Positions 7,869 to 15,766 of a DNA stretch of 28,732 nucleotides are shown one piece after another. Location of the stretch: contig PLSY01000190.1 of the NCBI GenBank assembly GCA_003164275.1, positions 7,172-35,903 of the forward strand, in the 5' to 3' direction. The position numbers were made by a program, and so were the translations under genes. The notes under the pieces are model-generated. The model did no database searches. It saw nothing but the letters and a program-made list of their open reading frames with translations, and was not told the DNA's origin. The DNA comes from Acidimicrobiaceae bacterium (GTDB taxonomy: Bacteria; Actinomycetota; Acidimicrobiia; Acidimicrobiales; RAAP-2). Numbering within the stretch: the first letter of the stretch is position 1; each line of letters opens with the position of its first letter.

Positions 7869-8150
7869 TTAGCCAGCGACAGGTAGATCGCCCAGTTCCT
7901 GGCGATGCTCGTCCAGCCAATACCGGGCATACGAGCACAGGGGCACCACGGTCAACCCGTCATGTTTCGCTCGGGCCACGACCGCCTCCATGAGTCGACC
8001 CGCCACCCCTCTTCCCTCGATGGGGCCTGGGACTCCGGTGTAGACGACCAACAGGCGGTCCCCCTCCAGCCGATAGCCGAGCTCCGCCAAGTGGCCGTCG
8101 ACAATCGCCTCATATCGGCCGTTCTTCACATCATCCCGGATCTCGTCCAT
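7869..8150 (-). CDS. Small GNAT-type N-acetyltransferase
   Basis: A 93-residue protein of the short Acetyltransf_CG group (PF14542-like). The acetyl-CoA-binding phrase is EGRGVAGRLMEAVV and the family tail is VVPLCSYARYWLDEH, close to the usual 'PlCsfv..yl..h'. These proteins are compact GNAT folds with unknown natural substrates. The ATG at 8150 has AGGAG about 9 nt upstream. It is divergent from the ferritin-like gene and appears to be a single-gene unit. Confidence 0.88.
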   Translation of the reverse strand: MDEIRDDVKNGRYEAIVDGHLAELGYRLEGDRLLVVYTGVPGPIEGRGVAGRLMEAVVARAKHDGLTVVPLCSYARYWLDEHRQELGDLPVAG

Positions 8151-8347
8151 GTGGTCCCTCTCCTACCGATCGCAACAAGTACGCCTCTTCCCCCTCTACC
8201 CAAACCAAGCACCGGAAGAGACAGGCCCATTCCCAGGCGCCTCTCCGTGATTTGACCGATGGAGCGCTGCATCGCCAGTCCGTGTAACTTCCGCGCCTCG
8301 GGGTAGGGGTTGCACAAGACATGAACCCTTGGAAAGGCTAGTGAGAT

Positions 8348-8764
8348 ATGAATCGAGACAAGTTCGTAGAGCTGTTGAATGAGGACCTCAGTACCGAGTA
8401 TCAATCGATCGTGCAGTACAACCTCCATATCTCGACGGTGACGGGCGCCGAGTTCGTCTCCACGACCGACGAGTTGGCCATCCACCTGACGCAAGAGGTG
8501 ACGCACGCAAGGGTCCTCGCATCCCAGATCGCCTTCCTCGGGGGCGTCCCAACCACCGAGGTTCGGGCCGTGCCGCCAACGGTCGACTCTCGTGCCGCTC
8601 TGACGGCCGACCTCCAGCTCGAACGGGAGCAGTTGGAGCGCTACCGGGATCGATTCGCCCAGGCCATGGAGCTAGGCCTGGCCGACGTCGGGGAAGCCCT
8701 GCGGCCGTTGTTGGAGCAGACCCAAGAACACGTCGCTGACCTTCAGATGGCCCTCGGTCAGTAG
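8348..8764 (+). CDS. Ferritin-like four-helix protein
   Basis: A 138-residue, almost entirely helical protein of the ferritin-like superfamily. Metal-ligand candidates appear in the expected order: Glu in NEDLSTEYQS (helix A), ExxH in QEVTHARVL (helix B), Glu in LEREQLERYRD (helix C) and E-H in LEQTQEHVADL (helix D). It could be a bacterioferritin-like iron store or a di-iron oxidase; it is shorter than classic bacterioferritin and no haem-ligand Met was assigned. The ATG at 8348 has only a weak ribosome site (GAAAGG or GTGAG). It precedes the DUF2231-Rieske gene by 6 nt, so the two are likely cotranscribed. Confidence 0.8.
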   Translation: MNRDKFVELLNEDLSTEYQSIVQYNLHISTVTGAEFVSTTDELAIHLTQEVTHARVLASQIAFLGGVPTTEVRAVPPTVDSRAALTADLQLEREQLERYRDRFAQAMELGLADVGEALRPLLEQTQEHVADLQMALGQ

Positions 8765-8770
8765 CTCCCC

Positions 8771-9682
8771 GTGGCGCCTTCAGCCAATCTCTTACGTACG
8801 GCGCTCGCCTCTGGGCTCGATTCCATCGAGCGGGCCACAGGGCTGGACGGCGCGGTCGAAATGGCGCGGAGCGCAGGCCAGCGTGCCCTTGGATGGCCGC
8901 GGGTTCGAACTCTGCTGAGCGGCACAGAACTCGGTCATCCGGCCCATCCGATGCTGGTCAATCTCCCTATCGGGTTCTGGACGAGCGCCATGCTCCTCGA
9001 TTTCACCGGCGTCAGCCAACGTAAGGCCGCTCGGCGCCTCGTGGGGATGGGCATCCTCACCGCTCTACCAGCCGTGGCCTCGGGGTGGTCCGATTGGCTG
9101 GATACCGAAGGAGCTGAGTCGCGAGTAGGCCTCATTCATGCCACCTCCAATGCCACCGCTCTTGGGTGTTACTCGTTGTCCTGGTGGACAAGGCGTCGGG
9201 GCGGGAACGCCGGTCAGCTCTGGGCCCTCGCTGGTGCCACCGCCGCAACCATCGGTGGTTGGCTTGGGGGCCACCTCGCCTTTGGTCTCGGTGTTGGCGT
9301 GGATACCAACGCCTTCGAGACCGGCCCCGATGAATGGACTACGGCCGACGGGCCGCTTCCGACTGAGGGGGAACTGAGTCGTCTCACTGCCGGGGGCGTT
9401 CGCCTTGTGGCCACGCGGACGGGGTCCACAGTGGAAGTCCTGGCCGACCGGTGCAGCCATCGGGGTGGACCGCTGTCTGAAGGCCAACGTCGAGGTAACT
9501 GCATCGTCTGCCCCTGGCACGGCAGTGAGTTCGATGCGGAGTCGGGGCTGCCAACCAGGGGACCGGCGACGGCCAGCCAGCCGGTCTATGCGAGTAGGCA
9601 AACGAGTGACGGCCTGGCTGTTCGTCGGAACGAGCCCCGTGCGCTCCGTCAGCGGTCGGTGCGACCCAGTCGCACGGATTAG
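8771..9682 (+). CDS. DUF2231 membrane domain fused to Rieske [2Fe-2S] domain
   Basis: A 303-residue protein. Residues 55-175 form a DUF2231-type membrane module (GHPAHPMLVNLPIGFW, with four hydrophobic segments). After a linker, residues 198-290 form a Rieske ferredoxin-like domain with all four ligands: Cys228-x-His230 (CSHRGGPL) and Cys247-x2-His250 (CPWHGSEFD). This architecture implies membrane-linked electron transfer; its partner is not known. It starts with GTG 6 nt after the ferritin-like stop, and the NUDIX gene follows 11 nt after its end, suggesting a three-gene operon linked to iron or oxidative stress (inference). Confidence 0.88.
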   Translation: MAPSANLLRTALASGLDSIERATGLDGAVEMARSAGQRALGWPRVRTLLSGTELGHPAHPMLVNLPIGFWTSAMLLDFTGVSQRKAARRLVGMGILTALPAVASGWSDWLDTEGAESRVGLIHATSNATALGCYSLSWWTRRRGGNAGQLWALAGATAATIGGWLGGHLAFGLGVGVDTNAFETGPDEWTTADGPLPTEGELSRLTAGGVRLVATRTGSTVEVLADRCSHRGGPLSEGQRRGNCIVCPWHGSEFDAESGLPTRGPATASQPVYASRQTSDGLAVRRNEPRALRQRSVRPSRTD

Positions 9683-9693
9683 CCCTCTTCTCG

Positions 9694-10173
9694 ATGCCCA
9701 AGACCAGCGCGGGCCTTCTCCCCTACCGGTTCGCAGTCGACGGATCTCTCGAAGTGTTCATCGTTCATCCGGGAGGGCCATTTTGGGCGAAGAAGGACGA
9801 GCACGCCTGGTCAGTAGCCAAGGGTGAGTATGAGCCGGCGAGCGAGAGCCCAGAGGCCGCAGCGGAACGCGAGTTCACCGAGGAGACTGGCATCCCAACC
9901 CCAGAGGGTGTCAGGACCGATCTCGGCGAGATCAGGCAGAGTTCAGGCAAGCGGGTCCGAGTGTGGGCCGTCGAGACCGAGGACCTGCCAGATGGAGTCG
10001 TGATCGGCAATACCTTTGAAATGGAGTGGCCTCCCAGGTCGGGTACGACTGAGCTGTTTCCCGAGGTCGACCGTGCTGCGTGGATGACCATCCCGGAGGC
10101 CCGGGTTCGGCTTGTAGTTGCCCAGGTAGTCCTCCTCGACCGACTGCTGGCCCGGCGGGGCGTCGAGCACTAG
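9694..10173 (+). CDS. NUDIX hydrolase
   Basis: A 159-residue protein with a NUDIX box reading G-EYEPAS-E-SPEAAAE-REF-T-EE-T-GI (about residues 45-68). There is one more residue than usual between the first Gly and Glu, as in a subgroup of predicted NTP pyrophosphohydrolases that also carry the PxAGxLPYR-like N-terminus and the EVDRAAWMTIPEAR tail seen here. It hydrolyses a nucleoside diphosphate linked to another moiety; the substrate is unknown. It is the last gene of the ferritin/Rieske unit and is followed by terminator hairpins. The ATG is 11 nt after the upstream stop with no clear ribosome site, so coupled translation is likely. Confidence 0.9.
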   Translation: MPKTSAGLLPYRFAVDGSLEVFIVHPGGPFWAKKDEHAWSVAKGEYEPASESPEAAAEREFTEETGIPTPEGVRTDLGEIRQSSGKRVRVWAVETEDLPDGVVIGNTFEMEWPPRSGTTELFPEVDRAAWMTIPEARVRLVVAQVVLLDRLLARRGVEH

Positions 10174-10180
10174 GCGGCAT

Positions 10181-10213
10181 CGGCTCGGGCTAGAGCCGGG
10201 GGTAAGTCCCCGG
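10181..10213 (+). terminator. Two overlapping hairpins after NUDIX gene
   Basis: CGGCTC/GAGCCG (10181-10198, 6-nt loop) and CCGGGG/CCCCGG (10196-10213, 6-nt loop) share bases and are mutually exclusive. They lie 8 nt past the NUDIX stop. They probably end the ferritin-Rieske-NUDIX transcript. Confidence 0.5.
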
Positions 10214-10218
10214 CACGA

Positions 10219-10234
10219 CAACGACGCGTCGTTG
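10219..10234. repeat. Perfect 16-bp palindrome between convergent genes
   Basis: CAACGACGCGTCGTTG has no loop, so it looks more like a protein-binding site than an RNA hairpin. It lies between the convergent NUDIX and SnoaL-like genes, where an operator would be unexpected. Confidence 0.5.
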
Positions 10235-10281
10235 AGCTCTGCGATCCGCTCCGGCGCCCACCACCTACACGACCCAGATCG

Positions 10282-10854
10282 TCAGTGGCCAATCGGTACA
10301 GCTACTGCGTACAAGGGGTCGGAATGATCGCGCCGGCCCCGCACCAGCCTGTCGGGAATGGTCGAGTACTCCCCATCGGAGAACTTCCGGATCCACTCGG
10401 TTGTGGCCACCCGATGGGAGAAGCGCCACTCCGGCCTCTCGCCGACCGGGGCGCGTAGCTCAAAGTCATCGATGAAACGGAATCCGATGGCGACGCCCGG
10501 GCGGCCGCCTTCGCTACGGGCGAAGTGCAGCGCCTCCCCATAGGTTTCACATCGCGCCGAACTGTTAGTGGGCTCACGGAACTCCACCATCATGTTCGCC
10601 GTTACGTGAAGGGTGGACTCATAGGTCTCGAGTACGTCCCAGACCCATTTGAGAGCCTCATCGATTCCCCCAGCGAATTCCCCGTGGTGCTCTTGGGCAT
10701 CATCGTGATAGCACGATCGCACCAAGGCGAGGTCCATCCTGTCGATCCCGCGGCAGTAACGAAACACGACGTTTTTGATGTCTCGTTCGGCCAGCAGTAG
10801 TTCCACATCGTTCATGAGTCTGTATCCCGGGGTGACGTTGGTTGAGCCCACCAT
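10282..10854 (-). CDS. SnoaL-like (NTF2-fold) protein, ring-hydroxylating-dioxygenase-beta style
   Basis: A 190-residue alpha+beta-barrel protein. The phrase RDIKNVVFRYCRGIDRMDLALVRSCYHDDA is the standard start of SnoaL-like NTF2-fold proteins and includes the paired Tyr/Asp and His/Asp positions used for acid-base chemistry in the active members. The fold occurs in isomerases, dehydratases and polyketide cyclases, so the reaction cannot be specified. The ATG at 10854 has AAAGGG 8 nt upstream; an alternative ATG at 10815 starts nearer the conserved fold. It lies 212 nt after a second NTF2-fold gene on the same strand, which may mean a shared transcript. Confidence 0.8.
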   Translation of the reverse strand: MVGSTNVTPGYRLMNDVELLLAERDIKNVVFRYCRGIDRMDLALVRSCYHDDAQEHHGEFAGGIDEALKWVWDVLETYESTLHVTANMMVEFREPTNSSARCETYGEALHFARSEGGRPGVAIGFRFIDDFELRAPVGERPEWRFSHRVATTEWIRKFSDGEYSTIPDRLVRGRRDHSDPLYAVAVPIGH

Positions 10855-11066
10855 ATCGGCTGCCCTTTCACGTCTCCTTTCCCGGTAAAGGTCATCGGCA
10901 CGGCCAGCCGGGCTATGGGGTACGACCGGACTCGGGGTGCGTCACGCTGAGTCGGCCACACCGGCCCGGAGCTGAAGGGCCTGACATGGGATGCACCCTC
11001 GTCACACCGCGGTAGGCGACGACATCGAGAAAGCCGGACCCGCCACCATCGCGCCACCCTCGTGGA

Positions 11067-11483
11067 CTACTTTTCCATCGACTCCAGCATCGCCGAGATC
11101 TGTTGATGGACCAGGTTGACGGCCTGGAGCGGGCGGATCATGACGCGAAACTCGATGATCCGCCCCTGGTCAGTGCAGCGGATGATGTCGACGCCGTTGA
11201 CGTACTTGCCCTCCAGGGTCGTCTCGAACTCCAAGACTGCCGTGTCACCGGCAAGCACTGTCTTCGTATATCGAAAACTGCCATCGGATCCCGCCGCCCG
11301 ATGCTCGCCTACGAACGTCCGAGCTGCGGCCGCCAAGTACATCGACGTGACCTGCTTTCCCCGCTGCGGCGTAAAGACGATCGGAGAGTAGAACACGACA
11401 TCGTCATCGAGCAGCCGCTCGAGTCCCCCCGGCAACTCCCCACGCACATAGGCCATCCACTCCGACACAACGCGCTCAATCAT
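11067..11483 (-). CDS. SnoaL-like/NTF2-fold small protein
   Basis: A 138-residue single-domain protein. The pattern of an N-terminal helix with LDDDVVFYSPIVFTPQRGK, then strands (AVLEFETTLEGKYVNGVDIIRCTDQGRIIEFRVMIRP), is that of the SnoaL-like domain, close to polyketide-cyclase-type proteins without a known activity. The ATG at 11483 follows GGAG by 5 nt. It is the upstream partner of the other NTF2-fold gene at 10282-10854. The function is unknown; a role in handling lipid-like substrates is only suggested by the nearby acyl-CoA genes. Confidence 0.8.
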   Translation of the reverse strand: MIERVVSEWMAYVRGELPGGLERLLDDDVVFYSPIVFTPQRGKQVTSMYLAAAARTFVGEHRAAGSDGSFRYTKTVLAGDTAVLEFETTLEGKYVNGVDIIRCTDQGRIIEFRVMIRPLQAVNLVHQQISAMLESMEK

Positions 11484-11676
11484 CGCTCTCCATCTTCGTC
11501 GTGCGGCACTGGGGTGGTGATACTAGGTCCGGCCCAGCCAACGCTCCCGGCCTGTCGGCCGGAGACCCTCGAAGACTTCGTCCCGTCTTTGATCACTCGT
11601 AACCCACTAACGGATCCATCACATTCGACTGACAGGCTGCGGAATACGTGCAACCTCGTCTTCTATCGGAGTAATC

Positions 11677-12773
11677 ATGCGCCGAACCGCCGTCGTCGTC
11701 CTTCTCGCCGTCTACACCCTGGCGTCCACTGCATCTCTGCCGGCTGCGGAAAGGTCGCTTGGACACAAAGCGATGATCACCGGCCTCATCGACAAGGGCT
11801 CCGAGTCCCCGTATCACCTCGACATGCCGTATTCAGTCGTCGACCTGGCGGGTATCTCTGGAAAGTCGCCAGCTTTCTCCGGAATAGTCGTCAATGAGAC
11901 ATGGGCCAGCTCGAGCCCAGCCGCGGTAGGTTCGACTTCGCCACCCTCGACGCGTCCCTCGCTACTGTCACCGCCTACAACCAAGCACGTAGTGAGGCGA
12001 CGCTTGGCGTGAGGCTTCGAGTGTTCGCTGCCTACGCCGCCCCGCAATGGGCAAAGGGTCTCGATGGTGCGCCGATCACCGTGCCAGCGCACCTACCGGG
12101 CAACACCGGCGGGACTCTGGGGCAGTGGTGGAAACCGGGATATCGGTCCGCCTGGGCAGAGCTACAGCAGGCCTTGGCAGGCCGCTACGACACCAATCCC
12201 CTCGTGCGCGAGGTTGCCGTCTCGTCGTGCACGACCCTCACTGCTGAGCCTTCGTAATGGCGCCAGGCACAGTCGCGGCGGCCACTACCGACGGCTGGAC
12301 GACCTCGGCCCAGCAGGCTTGCCTTGCTGGAGCCTTCTCGGACTACGCACCATGGGTCCACACCGCCATCTACTACCCGATGAACCCTCTGGCGGGGAGC
12401 CGGACGATCACCGACGAGGTGATGAGGCGGTGTGCCACCTCATCTGCCCGAGGGGCCCTGGTGCATTCTGGGCAACAACGCACTCAGTCCAGTGCCTGAC
12501 ACCACCGGTCGATCAGCACCTGTCTACGCGGAGGTGGACTCACTTTGGTCGGCAAGCCCTCGGGGAGCTCCAATCGCGTTCCAAATGAATGGGCCGGATC
12601 CCGCGTTGTACTGCCCATCGATCCGTATCGCGGTCCGCCACCATGCGAAGTCGGTCGAGTTGTGGCCAGCCGCAGCTGGTAGTCCGGGGTACACCAAGGT
12701 GGATACAAGAACGTTGACGGCATGGAGCAAAGCCCTGAAGACCGGGGTCCAGCCGATCTGCGCCCCGAGTTAG
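11677..12773 (+). pseudogene. Frame-disrupted secreted glycosidase-like protein
   Basis: A signal-peptide-bearing reading frame (MRRTAVVVLLAVYTLAST, with GGAG 5 nt before the ATG) is split by three frame changes. Near 11905 VVNETWA must jump frame to QLEPSRGRFDFATLDAS; a single C added to GGGCC restores it. Near 12250 a stop follows TLTAEPS; one added T gives EPFVMAPGT. Near 12440 the frame shifts again from DEVMRRCATS to GPWCILGNNALSP. The conceptual protein is about 365 residues, with phrases (LGVRLRVFAAYAAPQWAKG, AGRYDTNPLVREVAVSSC) like a TIM-barrel cellulase or beta-galactosidase-type domain, but the family is uncertain. Neighbouring genes are intact, which argues against a generally poor assembly. 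Confidence 0.7.
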
Positions 12774-12873
12774 CAAGCCAGGTGGCCCAGTCTGGAACAA
12801 TGACTCTGCGGCCGTTCTCGCTCTTGACCCAGTAGGACAGATCCAACTGCGGCAGTCACGATATGCGCATCCC

Positions 12874-12879
12874 TAGACT
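12874..12879 (+). promoter_or_regulatory. Candidate -10 for leaderless methyltransferase mRNA
   Basis: TAGACT (TANNNT) ends 6 nt before the GTG start of the methyltransferase gene, so transcription would begin at or next to the start codon. No good -35 is visible. Confidence 0.4.
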
Positions 12880-12885
12880 CCCAGT

Positions 12886-13677
12886 GTGGCCGAACACCAA
12901 TATCTGCTCGACAATCAGCAGACGCAAGCCGGACAACGCTTCGACGCTCTTTCCGAGCTGTTCAATCCCTCGACCTTCCGACACATGCAATCGATTGGAC
13001 TATCCCCAGGGTGGCGAGTGTGGGAGGTCGGTGCTGGCAGCACGAGTGTGCCGCAATGGATCGCCGAACAGACCGATGATTATGTCCTGGCAACCGACAT
13101 AGACACCACGTGGCTGAATCGAGAGGGTGCTGAGTTCGAAGTCAAGACGCACGACATCGGATCCGGAACCCGGCCTTTGCCTGGGCGCCAGTTCGATCTT
13201 GTGCATGCACGACTGGTGCTCGTCCATGTCCCCGAACGAGCCGAGGCCCTGGCCACCATGATCGATGCCCTTAAGCCCGGCGGTTGGATCCTGTTAGAGG
13301 AGGCTGATCCAGGGCTCCAGCCACTCGTTTGTCCCGACGAATGTGGAGATGCACAGGTGCTGGCCAACAAACTGAAGTCGGCCTTTCGCTCCCTCATGGC
13401 CGACCGCGGTGTCGACCTGTCCTTCGGCCGCAAGCTGCCCAGACTGCTCAGATCTGCCGGTCTTACTGATGTCGAGGCGGACTCGTTCTTCCCCATGAGC
13501 GGATCCGCCTGCAACGAGCTCGAGCGAGCAACGATCGAACAGATCCGAGAACGCCTGGTTGCGGCCGATCTGGCCACCGATGGCGAAATTGGTCAGCATC
13601 TAGCCAATATCGCGAGCGGAGCCCTCGACCTGGCCACTTCGCCCATGGTGTCGGCTTGGGCAAGAAAGCCCGAATAG
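12886..13677 (+). CDS. Class I SAM-dependent methyltransferase
   Basis: A 263-residue protein with the Rossmann-type methyltransferase signature: motif I WEVGAGSTSVPQW (about residues 45-57), the acidic ribose-binding residue in ATDIDTTWL, THDIGSG (motif II region) and a family-typical LKPGGWILLEEAD (about 128-140). The substrate is unknown; it resembles the generic Methyltransf_11/25 group of small-molecule methylases. The GTG start has no ribosome site but sits 6 nt after a TANNNT hexamer, consistent with a leaderless transcript. It lies downstream of the glycosidase-like pseudogene and is followed by a hairpin. Confidence 0.88.
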   Translation: MAEHQYLLDNQQTQAGQRFDALSELFNPSTFRHMQSIGLSPGWRVWEVGAGSTSVPQWIAEQTDDYVLATDIDTTWLNREGAEFEVKTHDIGSGTRPLPGRQFDLVHARLVLVHVPERAEALATMIDALKPGGWILLEEADPGLQPLVCPDECGDAQVLANKLKSAFRSLMADRGVDLSFGRKLPRLLRSAGLTDVEADSFFPMSGSACNELERATIEQIRERLVAADLATDGEIGQHLANIASGALDLATSPMVSAWARKPE

Positions 13678-13702
13678 GCAAGAGGCCACCCGACTGCAGG
13701 AG

Positions 13703-13737
13703 CGCCCTCGGCCACATTGCCCAAAGGACCGAGGGCG
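13703..13737. terminator. Bidirectional hairpin terminator
   Basis: A perfect 9-bp stem CGCCCTCGG/CCGAGGGCG with a 17-nt loop between the convergent methyltransferase and DUF6069 genes. It can serve both. Confidence 0.6.
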
Positions 13738-13780
13738 ACGCCAGCGTTTCAGCCGATGGCGCAGAGTCCACAGTCGAACT

Positions 13781-14272
13781 TCAATGGCGCTGGGATCGCC
13801 GAGCCTCAACTGGACGCACCCTGGCGATTCTGACCAGGCAGTTGTAAGTGACGAGGGCGATCGCCAAATGCATCACCATCAGGATTGTGACTGCCTCCGG
13901 CGGCTGACTTTTCCAGAGAAGCCAGACATCCGGCAGAAGTAGAAACACTGTGACGAGGACGGCCAATCTCAAAAACAGCCACCTTGGTTCTGAGCTGATC
14001 CGCGTGACCACGGGCCAGGCCGCACATGCGATCAGAACCCCAATCACAGTCAGTTTGGAGTAGTCGGAGAAGTTGAAGTGCACATAGCCCTTGGTGGACG
14101 GAAATAGAGCCGTGCCGAGCGCGACCAAGAGCGCATCTGCGATCAACGATCCGGCAATCGAGGCGACAGTTGCAATGGCGACGCTGACCCACGAAGGCTG
14201 GGCATGGCGAGGAGCCAGATCAACCCGGGAGATCGCTTGGGCTCGTTCGAGCAACGGTGAGGATTCGTTCAA
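13781..14272 (-). CDS. DUF6069-like four-helix membrane protein
   Basis: A 163-residue integral membrane protein with four hydrophobic helices. The third contains FLLLPDVWLLW, which matches the conserved D in DUF6069-type actinobacterial proteins. The function is unknown. The TTG at 14272 was chosen because AGGAG lies 6 nt before it and the helices start about 30 residues in; the open frame runs further up into the phosphodiester glycosidase gene without a better site. It lies 70 nt downstream of that gene on the same strand and could be the last gene of the redox operon. Confidence 0.7.
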   Translation of the reverse strand: MNESSPLLERAQAISRVDLAPRHAQPSWVSVAIATVASIAGSLIADALLVALGTALFPSTKGYVHFNFSDYSKLTVIGVLIACAAWPVVTRISSEPRWLFLRLAVLVTVFLLLPDVWLLWKSQPPEAVTILMVMHLAIALVTYNCLVRIARVRPVEARRSQRH

Positions 14273-14342
14273 TGGAGGCTCCTGAATACGTGCGGGTCTT
14301 TGGAGTCTACGGATGGCACCTGACGACAGAATGAAGGCCGAG

Positions 14343-15557
14343 CTAGTTGGCCGCAGAGGACATGGTGATGAAGTCACGTGCCCACCATGTTTCGAAATAC
14401 CGGTTGGGTGCCCCCACCATATTGGAAAGCAAGTCGGTTCCATTGGCTGGAGCAGCAACTCCTGACGGACCCGGCACGTAGGTGGCGAAGTTCACCCAGT
14501 CGGTATTGATGTCCAGCTCCATCGCTCGAACCGCTCCGGCCCGAACGAGGAGATTGGCCAGATCGGTGATATTCAACCCAGGACCTGCCACGTAGACCAG
14601 CGCCCCGTCAGCCGTGACTCCTAGGCCGGAGCGCCAGACATACACTGCATTCCCGAGCGTGGCGCCCCACTTGGTCGTGTCCGTGGCCACCAACCCGGGA
14701 TTTGGTGCCCCTCCGCTGACAATAAGGTCGAGATTCTGGCGGACCGCCACCACGTCGGGAGTCATCGTGACATCCGATCCCCATGCCCCGACCGTGGCAT
14801 CACCGTTGGCGTACACGACGAAGGAGGCGGCACCGGTTCTCAACGGCAGCAACTCTTTGTGGTCGGTGTAATAACCGCCGTTGGCCGCTGACATCAGGAA
14901 TCCGGCGTTGAAGGCCGCAACCAAGCTGGTGGCTGCAGGAGCCGATATCGGAGCCGAGTGTGAAAATGGCCCGCCGCCGGGGATTTGGCTACCCGAATAA
15001 AGGGTGGCGTGGAGCAGCTTTGTATCCATCCAGGCCACCCCTGCCACGTAGCTGGTGTGAACCGAGTCCGGACGGAGCGTCGTCTCATAGACAGCAGGGA
15101 TGCCGTCGACCGGGCGCCCAACTGCCGACCATTGTCCTTCTCCGGGAAGCGCGGGGCTGGCAAATGGGACCATCGGTGATGGCGGGACCAGATGAGGGAC
15201 CTGGGAGACGATTACGGCCGGCGAGGATTTTGGTCGCTTGATGGCGTTTGCCGGAGGTCGACCGCCAACCTTCGGCTGATGGTGGCTGTACCAGACGTTC
15301 TCAATCCAGTTAATCGTCCCCGAGCCGCCGTTGCTCCGAGCCCACTCCGCCAGCCGGGCCCCGAAGGAGCTACCAAGAGCCGGGTTAGTTATTGCCCCCC
15401 CAAGCGACACCGAAAGCCAGATGAGAGCCGGAATCAGGACCGCCGCGCATATGACCAATACACGTCTGCGGCGGTATACGCGCCGTTGCTCGTCGCGTCT
15501 GAGCGTGACAGCCTGTCTGGATTCTGGGCGGACATCGGTCTGTAGCTGCTCACTCAT
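14343..15557 (-). CDS. Membrane-anchored phosphodiester glycosidase (NAGPA domain)
   Basis: A 404-residue protein. A cytosolic N-terminus rich in Arg precedes one membrane anchor (about residues 29-50), then an extracytoplasmic linker and a PF09992-type domain (about 190-400) with the family phrases AAFNAGFL, RSGLGVTADGALVYVAG and AMELDINTDW. This family cleaves phosphodiester-linked sugars and is often linked to exopolysaccharide or cell-wall sugar turnover. The ATG overlaps the ferredoxin stop (ATGA, 15554-15557), so it is translated with the redox genes. Why a cell-surface glycosidase is coupled to an electron-transfer operon is not clear; it might modify the glycan around the exported redox protein (guess). 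Confidence 0.85.
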   Translation of the reverse strand: MSEQLQTDVRPESRQAVTLRRDEQRRVYRRRRVLVICAAVLIPALIWLSVSLGGAITNPALGSSFGARLAEWARSNGGSGTINWIENVWYSHHQPKVGGRPPANAIKRPKSSPAVIVSQVPHLVPPSPMVPFASPALPGEGQWSAVGRPVDGIPAVYETTLRPDSVHTSYVAGVAWMDTKLLHATLYSGSQIPGGGPFSHSAPISAPAATSLVAAFNAGFLMSAANGGYYTDHKELLPLRTGAASFVVYANGDATVGAWGSDVTMTPDVVAVRQNLDLIVSGGAPNPGLVATDTTKWGATLGNAVYVWRSGLGVTADGALVYVAGPGLNITDLANLLVRAGAVRAMELDINTDWVNFATYVPGPSGVAAPANGTDLLSNMVGAPNRYFETWWARDFITMSSAAN

Positions 15558-15766
15558 GACGCATTCTCGACAAGGTGGAGCGCCAGGCGCGGACAGGCAG
15601 CCACGGCTCGAACAGCGTGACGATAGTTGGCCGGGGTGATATCTGACCCATCGATCAGGGGATATCCCCACCGGTCCATGGTTACTCCTTCAGGAAACAG
15701 CTCGGCGCACACGCCATGCCCGTCACAGGCGACAGGATCAATCACTAGCCGGACACGGCGTCTCAT
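15554..15766 (-). CDS. Small ferredoxin (3Fe-4S-type Cys pattern)
   Basis: A 70-residue ferredoxin. Cys14 and Cys20 in CDGHGVC (His17 at the position of the missing Cys) plus Cys58-Pro form the pattern of single-cluster ferredoxins with a [3Fe-4S] or His-containing [4Fe-4S] centre, as found with actinobacterial P450s. Here it lies directly after a NuoF-like gene (ATGA overlap at 15763-15766) and overlaps the glycosidase gene (ATGA at 15554). It probably carries electrons from the NuoF-like protein to the membrane haem protein (inference). The ATG at 15766 was chosen over an upstream frame extension into the NuoF gene. Confidence 0.88.
   Translation of the reverse strand: MRRRVRLVIDPVACDGHGVCAELFPEGVTMDRWGYPLIDGSDITPANYRHAVRAVAACPRLALHLVENAS

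Noticed and set aside
7703..7873. Plus-strand frame ending in AGHDPAGSAKERP
   Set aside because: It reads rather protein-like and might be a gene remnant, but it has no start signal, no recognised family and only about 55 codons, so I do not call it.
11103..11897. Plus-strand frame of 264 codons
   Set aside because: It covers the antisense of the NTF2-fold gene and then the wrong frame of the pseudogene; no coherent protein.
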